Source: an uncultured Prevotellaceae bacterium (GTDB lineage: Bacteria > Bacteroidota > Bacteroidia > Bacteroidales > Bacteroidaceae). From it: 64,000 nt of DNA. A model generated the notes under the pieces. The model searched no databases. It saw only the letters and a list, made by a program, of their open reading frames with translations, and had not been told where the DNA came from. The DNA lies in contig ONJJ01000008.1 in the NCBI GenBank assembly GCA_900318115.1, forward strand, positions 1 through 64,000. Direction: 5' to 3'. Shown here piece after piece: positions 58,441-64,000 of this stretch (positions are counted from its first letter, which is position 1; the number at the start of each line of letters is the position of its first letter). The translations under genes were made by a program, and so were the position numbers.

Positions 58441-61173
58441 TTACTTTTGGAACTGCCACCAATCCAGGCGGACGTCGCCGCGGACATCGCCAAAGGTGAT
58501 GTAGAGTTCGTGGACGCCCGAGGCCCCTTGCACCTTGGTGGAGAAGGCGCGATACTTGTCCACGGAGCCTGTGCGGGTGATCTTCACGGTGCCGAGGACG
58601 GGACCTTCGGGGCTGTCGGCGCGGAGGGTGACGGTGCAGCCTTCCGTGGCAGCAGCGGTGATGCTGAATCGCTTGGCGCCGGCACCGAAGTCCACTCCGC
58701 GCAGGCGGATGTATTCCCCGTCGTTGAGGTCGAAGACATACATGTTCCGGCGCCCGGTGGAGGTCGGCATATCGGCCACCACGCCAGTGTTGGGGATGCC
58801 CATTTTTGCTGTCTTCAGTCCGTAGCCCCATGCCATGGTCTCTGCTTCCACGCGCTGATAGGGATTCAGCCACTGCAGCTGCCGCACGGGCTGCTGGTCC
58901 AGCCAGTAGGGCACCTCCTGGATGGTGCCGTCGGGGTTGTAGGTGATTTCGGTTACGGAGACGCTGCGGCGCTCGTGGTGCTCGAAGGTCTCGAGGTGCA
59001 TCACGTCGTAGTTCTGACCGAAGCAGTAGCTGTGCCCCTTGAAGTCACAGATGCCGGGGTGGTTGCCGCGGTCGCGAGGAGTGGGACGCATGATGTAGCC
59101 CTTCCACTCCCAGGGACCTGTCGGCGAGTCGCTCATGGCATAGCCCAGCGCCTCGGGGCAGCAGGTGGAGGCGAAGCCGAGGTAGTAGTGCCCCTGGCGT
59201 TTGTAGAACCAGGGCCCTTCCTGGTAGTTGGGGATATGCGGCAGCTGGGTGATGCCGCTGGCGAGCGAGATCATGTCGTCGCCGAGCTTGGCCCAGTAGG
59301 TGTGGGGGTTGCCCCAGTACATATAGGCTTGTCCGTCGTCGTCGGTGAAGACAGTGGGGTCGATGTCGTTCCAGTGCTCGCGCTGCCATACCAGCGGCTC
59401 GCCCAGGGGGTCGCGGTAGGGACCGTAGGGCGAGTCGGCCACGAGGACGCCGATGCCGTGGCCGTGGAGGGGAGCATAGAGGTAGTACTTGCCACCGCGT
59501 TCCACGGTCTGTATGGCCCATCCTCCGTTCTCACGACTGCGCCAGGTGAAGTCCTTCAGCGATGCCACGGCGCCATGCTCCGTCCAGTTCACCATATCAG
59601 TCGTGGTCCAGAGCAGCCAGTCGTACATGAAAAAGCCGGCGGAGTTCTTCTCGTTCTCGTCGGGGATGTCCTCGGGCGATGCGTCGTGGGAGGTGAAGAG
59701 GAACAGCGTGTCGCCCACGACCAGCGGCGAGGGGTCGGCAGTGAACTTCGTCTGGAACAGCGGCATGTTCACCTGCTCCAGGCCACGGATCTCCCACCAG
59801 TCGAAGTTGAAGAGCTTGGGGCCCTTGCGACCCGTGAAGACGAAGAAGAGATCGTGGGTGCCGGAGGCTGCGACGGGGAAGTCCAGCGTCAGCGTCTGCC
59901 ACTGCTCCCAGCCTCCTGTGCCGGGCACGTCGAGGCGCCCCAGCAGCTGACCGCGGACGCTGTCGAGACGTACCTCGATGCCACCACCGCGCAGGCCGCT
60001 GGCCACGCGGGCCGTGAAGGTGCGGGGCACCCGCGAGCCGAAGGCCACGTTCTGCAGCTTGATGTAGTCGCCGTTGTGGATGTCTGTGACATAGACGCCT
60101 ACTTGGTCGTTCTGCTCGGTCTTCACGCCGCGCGAGAAGGCCATGGTCTCTGCCTCTACCTTGCGATAGGGGTCGAACGTGGCCAGGGGCTTCACGCCCT
60201 CGTCCGTAGGCAGAATCGTGGGGAACGAGCCGTCTGGGTTATACTGGAACTCCTCCACGGCCACACTGCGGCCGAACCCGCCGCCACCAGGCAGCTTGCC
60301 CGTGTGGTAGAAGAAGTAAGAGTGCCCCTGGTAGTCCGCCACGCCGCAGTGGTTCGTGAAGGACTTGGTATCGCAGAGGGGCATGATCTCGCCGGCGTAG
60401 GTCCAGGGACCCGTGGGGTGCGGAGCCGTGGAATAGCTGATGTGCTCAGGCACGCCTCCGGCAGCGTAGAGGAGCTGGTAGGTGCCCTGGCGCTTGGTCA
60501 GCCAGGGACCTTCCACGTAGCTGTCCTTGTATTTCTTGCCCTTCTCGCGTTCGTTCATGGCGGGCGACCCGAACGCCTGCTCGGTCATGGGCAGTAAGCC
60601 CACTTCGCCCTCATAGGAGATCATGTCGCGGTTCAGCTTCAGGTAATAGACCCGCGGATTGCCCCACATCAGCCAAGCCTGTCCGTCGTCGTCAATCATC
60701 ACGGTGGGGTCGATGTGGTCCCACTTGCCGTCCTCGTACAGCGGGCGCCCGATGGCGTCGCGGAAAGGTCCTGTCGGAGAGTCGCTGACGGCAACGCCGA
60801 TGGCCATGCCGTGGGAGCGGCGGGAGTGGGCGCAAATGTACCAGAAGAACTTGCCGTCGCGCTCGATGCACTGGGAAGCCCAGGCGCGGTCGTCGGCCCA
60901 CGAGAAGCTCTCCAGTGCCAGCGGGGAGCCGTGGTCCTGCCAGTTCACCATATCACGCGTGGAGTACACGCGCCACTCCTGCATCCAGAAGAAGTCGGCG
61001 TGGTCCTCGTCGTGACCGGTATAAACGTACATCGTGCCGTCGTGCACCAGGGGTGCAGGGTCGGAGGTGTACCAGGTTTGAACAAAGGGGTTCTGTGCAC
61101 TCAGTGCTGTGGCCACGAGCCACATCAGGGCAGAAAGGAAATGTCTCTTGATCATATTTGTTGGGGATTTCAT
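58441..61173 (-). CDS. Duplicated GH43-CBM6 glycosidase
   Basis: 910 residues from the ATG at 61173 (an in-frame ATG at 61155 would also give a signal peptide; the longer frame to 61263 runs over the promoter). Layout: GH43 (~25-330), CBM6 (~335-465), second GH43 (~467-760), second CBM6 (~770-910). All three GH43 catalytic acids are present in both copies: TSDPAPLV / TADPSPLV (base), HIDPTVMIDDDG / DIDPTVFTDDDG, and VEGPW / QEGPW (Glu acid). CBM6 starts read VEAETMAFSRG and VEAETMAWGYG. Likely an arabinofuranosidase or beta-xylosidase; both halves look active. Confidence 0.87.
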   Translation of the reverse strand: MKSPTNMIKRHFLSALMWLVATALSAQNPFVQTWYTSDPAPLVHDGTMYVYTGHDEDHADFFWMQEWRVYSTRDMVNWQDHGSPLALESFSWADDRAWASQCIERDGKFFWYICAHSRRSHGMAIGVAVSDSPTGPFRDAIGRPLYEDGKWDHIDPTVMIDDDGQAWLMWGNPRVYYLKLNRDMISYEGEVGLLPMTEQAFGSPAMNEREKGKKYKDSYVEGPWLTKRQGTYQLLYAAGGVPEHISYSTAPHPTGPWTYAGEIMPLCDTKSFTNHCGVADYQGHSYFFYHTGKLPGGGGFGRSVAVEEFQYNPDGSFPTILPTDEGVKPLATFDPYRKVEAETMAFSRGVKTEQNDQVGVYVTDIHNGDYIKLQNVAFGSRVPRTFTARVASGLRGGGIEVRLDSVRGQLLGRLDVPGTGGWEQWQTLTLDFPVAASGTHDLFFVFTGRKGPKLFNFDWWEIRGLEQVNMPLFQTKFTADPSPLVVGDTLFLFTSHDASPEDIPDENEKNSAGFFMYDWLLWTTTDMVNWTEHGAVASLKDFTWRSRENGGWAIQTVERGGKYYLYAPLHGHGIGVLVADSPYGPYRDPLGEPLVWQREHWNDIDPTVFTDDDGQAYMYWGNPHTYWAKLGDDMISLASGITQLPHIPNYQEGPWFYKRQGHYYLGFASTCCPEALGYAMSDSPTGPWEWKGYIMRPTPRDRGNHPGICDFKGHSYCFGQNYDVMHLETFEHHERRSVSVTEITYNPDGTIQEVPYWLDQQPVRQLQWLNPYQRVEAETMAWGYGLKTAKMGIPNTGVVADMPTSTGRRNMYVFDLNDGEYIRLRGVDFGAGAKRFSITAAATEGCTVTLRADSPEGPVLGTVKITRTGSVDKYRAFSTKVQGASGVHELYITFGDVRGDVRLDWWQFQK

Positions 61174-61187
61174 GTTGTTTTCGGCGG

Positions 61188-61195
61188 CAAAGGTA
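61188..61195 (-). promoter_or_regulatory. -7 box of the GH43 gene
   Basis: CAAAGGTA (minus strand TACCTTTG), 14 bases before ATG 61173; it rules out the start at 61263. Confidence 0.65.
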
Positions 61196-61270
61196 ATCAT
61201 TTTCCCGCACACGTGAATAAAAAGATGTCTCAAAAAGAAACAATCCTGTGTCAAAAGGGGCAAAGAAAAT

Positions 61271-61296
61271 CCCCGTTGCGCTTCTGCACAACGGGG
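61271..61296 (-). terminator. Terminator of the tRNA-Leu gene
   Basis: CCCCGTTG (61271-61278) pairs with CAACGGGG (61289-61296); on the minus strand it is followed by ATTTTCTTT. Confidence 0.75.
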
Positions 61297-61309
61297 ACCG
61301 GGCGTCTTG

Positions 61310-61391
61310 TACCCCGAGCCGGGGTCGAACCGGCACGGGTTTCCCCACTGGTGTTTGAGACCAGCGCGTCTACCGATTCCGCCATCGGGGC
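61310..61391 (-). tRNA. tRNA-Leu (CAA)
   Basis: 82 nt, long variable arm (TGGGGAAACCCG region), acceptor GCCCCGA / TCGGGGT, anticodon arm CTGGT-CTCAAAC-ACCAG with anticodon CAA, T-loop TTCGAAC context, discriminator A; no encoded CCA. Confidence 0.93.
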
Positions 61392-61406
61392 TGGTTAAGA
61401 CGGGCG

Positions 61407-61433
61407 CAAAGGTACGACAAATTCGTCAACCAA
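61407..61433 (-). promoter_or_regulatory. Promoter of the tRNA-Leu gene
   Basis: Minus-strand TACCTTTG (61414-61407) 16 bases ahead of the tRNA, with TTG motifs at 61433-61431 and 61436-61434; the second gives a 19-base spacer. Confidence 0.7.
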
Positions 61434-61493
61434 CAACACATTCTTGCCAAAAAATGATGATTTGGAGACAAAAACCAGCTTTTTTTGATGAAA

Positions 61494-61527
61494 AACGCGG
61501 CAACTAACGAGAATAATTGTAACTTTG
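61494..61527 (+). promoter_or_regulatory. Promoter of the first oxidoreductase gene
   Basis: TTTG (61494-61497), 22 bases, TAACTTTG (61520-61527), 51 bases ahead of ATG 61579. Confidence 0.7.
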
Positions 61528-61578
61528 CGGCACCAATGTGGCTTTCGAGCCAATGAAAACTCATAATAGACCTAAGAA

Positions 61579-62670
61579 ATGATGATTATCACAGTCGGAA
61601 TTATCGGTTTCGGGCGCATGGGGCGGTGCTACCTCAAGGCGCTGCAAGCTGATTCCCGCTACCGAGTGACCTATATATGTGACCCCGTTGAGGAGTGCCG
61701 CACGCTGGCTGCGCGACTGGCACCGGAGGCGAAAGTGGTGGCTGACGAGGAAGAAGTCCTCCAGGCAGAAGACGTCGCGTGCGTGGTGCTGTGTGCGCTA
61801 TGCGATGCACGCCCCAAGGAAATAGCACGGGCGCTGGCCTGTGGAAAGCACGTCATCACCGAGAAACCCCTGGCGGAACACATCGAGCAGGAATGGCAGA
61901 TGGTTCGTTTGGCCGAGGAGGCCGAGCAGCGCGGCCTGTTCTGCACAGTCAATATGTATCTCCAGAATTCCTGGTACCACCACCTGATGCGCGACCTGGC
62001 AGAGAGCGGCGAACTGGGAGAACTGGCCATCATGCGCATTTGCCATATGACACCGGGGCTGGCTCCCGGCGAAGGGCACGAAGCCGAAGGACCCTCGTTC
62101 CACGACTGCGGCATGCATTATGTGGGTCTGGCACGATTCTTCGCCCGCTGTGATTTCAAGACCTGGCACGCGCAGGCCCTGCGCATGTGGTCCTGGAAGG
62201 ATCCCTGGTGGCTGCAGTGCCACGGCACCATGGAGTCGGGCGTGGTCTTCGACATCACACAGGGCTTCGTCTATGGGCAACTCTCCAAGGACCAGACCCA
62301 CAACTCCTACGTGGAACTCATCGGGACACAGGGCTTCTGCCGCATGACGCATGACTTCAAGACGGCTGTCGTGGAGCTGCACGGCGTCACCCGCACGGAG
62401 CGCATCGAACGTCCCCACGGAGGGAAGAACATCGATGTGCTCATCGATGAAATGGCTCAGAGCATCCTCAGCGGCGAGCGTCATCCTAATATGCCTCTGT
62501 TCAGCTGCGCCGCCACGGCTTCGGACTTCGCCTGGCGAATGCTCGACGATGCGCGCCAGCACGATCTTCCGGCCATCGGCAACCTGGATGAACTGGAGCG
62601 CATCCGCGAGCGCAGACGCAATATGACCGACGGCTACGGACTGCTCCCTCGTAACAACAAGAACGTATAA
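61579..62670 (+). CDS. Gfo/Idh/MocA family oxidoreductase
   Basis: 363 residues. The Rossmann motif GIIGFGRMG starts at residue 7, and the catalytic HVITEKPLAEHIEQE (EKP motif) is near 93-100. The C-terminal domain contains FHDCGMHYVGLARFFARCDF, giving the His used in catalysis. Oxidises or reduces a sugar or inositol with NAD(P). It has a second in-frame ATG at 61582. No signal peptide, so cytoplasmic. Probably cotranscribed with the next gene (35 bases). Confidence 0.85.
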   Translation: MMIITVGIIGFGRMGRCYLKALQADSRYRVTYICDPVEECRTLAARLAPEAKVVADEEEVLQAEDVACVVLCALCDARPKEIARALACGKHVITEKPLAEHIEQEWQMVRLAEEAEQRGLFCTVNMYLQNSWYHHLMRDLAESGELGELAIMRICHMTPGLAPGEGHEAEGPSFHDCGMHYVGLARFFARCDFKTWHAQALRMWSWKDPWWLQCHGTMESGVVFDITQGFVYGQLSKDQTHNSYVELIGTQGFCRMTHDFKTAVVELHGVTRTERIERPHGGKNIDVLIDEMAQSILSGERHPNMPLFSCAATASDFAWRMLDDARQHDLPAIGNLDELERIRERRRNMTDGYGLLPRNNKNV

Positions 62671-62705
62671 CAACCCTAACTTTAACCCCTTAAAACTCAA
62701 ACACT

Positions 62706-64000
62706 ATGGCAGACCTCACAAGAAGAGATTTCCTCAAGCGCGGCTCCGCTGCGCTGGCGGGCATGATTGTTGCCCCCACCATCGTTCCCAGTAGCGTACT
62801 GGGAGCCAAAGTTGGCAAGAAAGCCCCAAGCGACAAGTTGAACATCCTCGGCGTAGGCGTCGGCGGACGCGGTGCCGCAGATATCGCTGAGATGGCAAAG
62901 ACAGAGAACATCGTAGGACTCTGCGATTGCGACTGGAAGTATGCAAAACCCGTCCTGGATCGCTACCCCGATGCGAAGAAATACAACGACTACCGCAAGA
63001 TGTACGACGAAATGCTGAAGTCGGCCGACGCCGTCATGGTGGCCACCGCCGACCACACTCACGCCATCATCGCTGCCGATGCCATCCAGGCCGGCAAGCA
63101 CGTCTATGTCGAGAAACCTATGACCCTGTATGCCTACGAGAGCCGCCTGCTCACCCGGCTGGCTGCGAAGTACAAAGTGGCTACCCAGCAGGGAAACCAA
63201 GGCGCATCCAGCGCCGGCACCCGCAAGGCCATCAACTGGCTGTGGAACGGCGAAATTGGTGAAGTGACCCGCATCGAAGCTTTCACCAACCGTCCTATCT
63301 GGCCGCAGGGTATGCCCACTCCCACTGAGATTCAGACCCCGCCCAGCACCATGAACTGGGAAGCCTTCATCGGACCCGCAAAGATGCGCCCCTACAACGA
63401 AGCCTACACCCCCTGGAACTTCCGCGGATGGTGGCCCTTCGGCTCCGGCGCACTGGGTGACATGGCCAACCACATCCTTGCCGTGGCCTTCACGGGCCTG
63501 AAGCTGGGGTCCCCCACTGCCATCCTCGGCAGCTCCACGATGCTGATGCCCGATTCCTGCCCCAGCGCTCAGAAGGTCACCTACCGCTTCCCCGCCCGCG
63601 ACAACCTGCCCAAGCTGGGTCTGCCCGCCTGCGAACTTACGTGGTACGACGGTGGCCTGCGCCCGAATATCCCGTTCGACATGCCCGAAGGCAAGCACTT
63701 CGACGGCAACGGAGTCTGCATCTTCTATGGCACGAAGGACATCATGGTCGTCGGAACTTATGGCTACGATCCGTTCCTCGTCAGCGGCCGTGACCCCAAG
63801 GTGCCCGAACTCTGCCGCGTCGTCAAGAACGACAACCACCAGCAAGACTGGATCCGTGCCTGCAAGGAGAGTGCCGACAGCCGCGTGCCTGCCGCTTCCG
63901 ACTTTGCCGTCAGCGGACCGCTGAACGAGAATATCGTAATGGGAGTCGCTGCCGTGCGCCTGCAGGAGCTCGACCAGTGGCTGAAGTGGGACGGCGAAAG
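62706..64000 (+). CDS. Gfo/Idh/MocA oxidoreductase with Tat-type signal (cut by window end)
   Basis: At least 431 residues; the frame is open to the last base. The N-terminus MADLTRRDFLKRGSAALAG is a twin-arginine signal (TRRDFLKRG), so the enzyme is exported folded. The Rossmann motif GVGVGGRGAADIA, VYVEKPMTLYAYESRLL (EKP motif) and GDMANHILAVAF (His) follow. Secreted members of the family in Bacteroidetes include GH109-type glycosidases and sugar 3-dehydrogenases that need bound NAD. The substrate is unknown. It forms a cytoplasmic/periplasmic pair with the preceding gene. Confidence 0.85.
   Translation, partial: MADLTRRDFLKRGSAALAGMIVAPTIVPSSVLGAKVGKKAPSDKLNILGVGVGGRGAADIAEMAKTENIVGLCDCDWKYAKPVLDRYPDAKKYNDYRKMYDEMLKSADAVMVATADHTHAIIAADAIQAGKHVYVEKPMTLYAYESRLLTRLAAKYKVATQQGNQGASSAGTRKAINWLWNGEIGEVTRIEAFTNRPIWPQGMPTPTEIQTPPSTMNWEAFIGPAKMRPYNEAYTPWNFRGWWPFGSGALGDMANHILAVAFTGLKLGSPTAILGSSTMLMPDSCPSAQKVTYRFPARDNLPKLGLPACELTWYDGGLRPNIPFDMPEGKHFDGNGVCIFYGTKDIMVVGTYGYDPFLVSGRDPKVPELCRVVKNDNHQQDWIRACKESADSRVPAASDFAVSGPLNENIVMGVAAVRLQELDQWLKWDGE

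Noticed and set aside
58435-60597. Plus-strand open frame of 720 codons
   Set aside because: Antisense to the GH43-CBM6 gene.

Overview
The window comes from a bacterium of the order Bacteroidales, most likely Prevotella-like. Evidence: nearly every gene start is preceded by the Bacteroidetes -7 promoter box (TAnnTTTG, often with TTG about 19-21 bases upstream) and no Shine-Dalgarno pattern is evident; a V-type ATPase operon contains a DUF2764 gene; there is a HU-like/smalltalk gene pair, a fused SpmAB-like protein, GH97 and GH43 glycosidases, and secreted proteins ending in a 'G-Y-I-x-x-G-K-V' tail. The DNA is fairly GC-rich and full of palindromic dispersed repeats, several of which lie inside reading frames.

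Layout. 1-3.7 kb: two tandem paralogous secreted proteins; the second lost its C-terminal tail by a 76-bp deletion. 3.7-6.7 kb: a TPR lipoprotein and a thioredoxin-like lipoprotein without its CxxC, separated by a MITE-like hairpin. 6.8-14 kb: an AraC regulator divergent from a complete TolC/HlyD/ABC/ABC-2 efflux operon. 14-18 kb (minus): pyrE, a SRPBCC protein, argH, a zinc-ribbon-like lipoprotein and upp. 18.2-26.1 kb (minus): V-type ATPase operon E-DUF2764-A-B-D-I-K, probably Na+-translocating. 26.3-43.5 kb: housekeeping genes (RNase R, NAD-dependent epimerase, RlmL-like methyltransferase, serine acetyltransferase, PutA-like protein, U32 peptidase, Dus, M20 hydrolase, acyl-CoA ligase, RF2, a 46-aa membrane protein, CYTH).

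43.7-50.4 kb: an accessory island on the minus strand beside an initiator-type tRNA-Met gene. It encodes smalltalk, HU-like, M15-type peptidase, HNH nuclease, DUF2693-like, HIRAN-like and several unknown small proteins, among dense repeats that supply the ends of several of these proteins. 50.4-54.2 kb: flotillin-NfeD operon and an SpmAB-like membrane protein. 54.2-64 kb: carbohydrate genes: an alpha/beta hydrolase-GH97 fusion, a sialate O-acetylesterase-type esterase, a duplicated GH43-CBM6 enzyme, tRNA-Leu(CAA) and two Gfo/Idh/MocA oxidoreductases, the second cut by the window end.

Best candidates for new biology are the repeat-rich island at 43.7-50.4 kb, the palindromic repeats recruited into protein termini and lipoprotein signal peptides, the alpha/beta hydrolase-GH97 fusion, and the RG-rich tail on the rRNA methyltransferase. 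No CRISPR array, complete prophage or full insertion sequence was seen. All function calls rest on motif recognition by eye; no database search was run.
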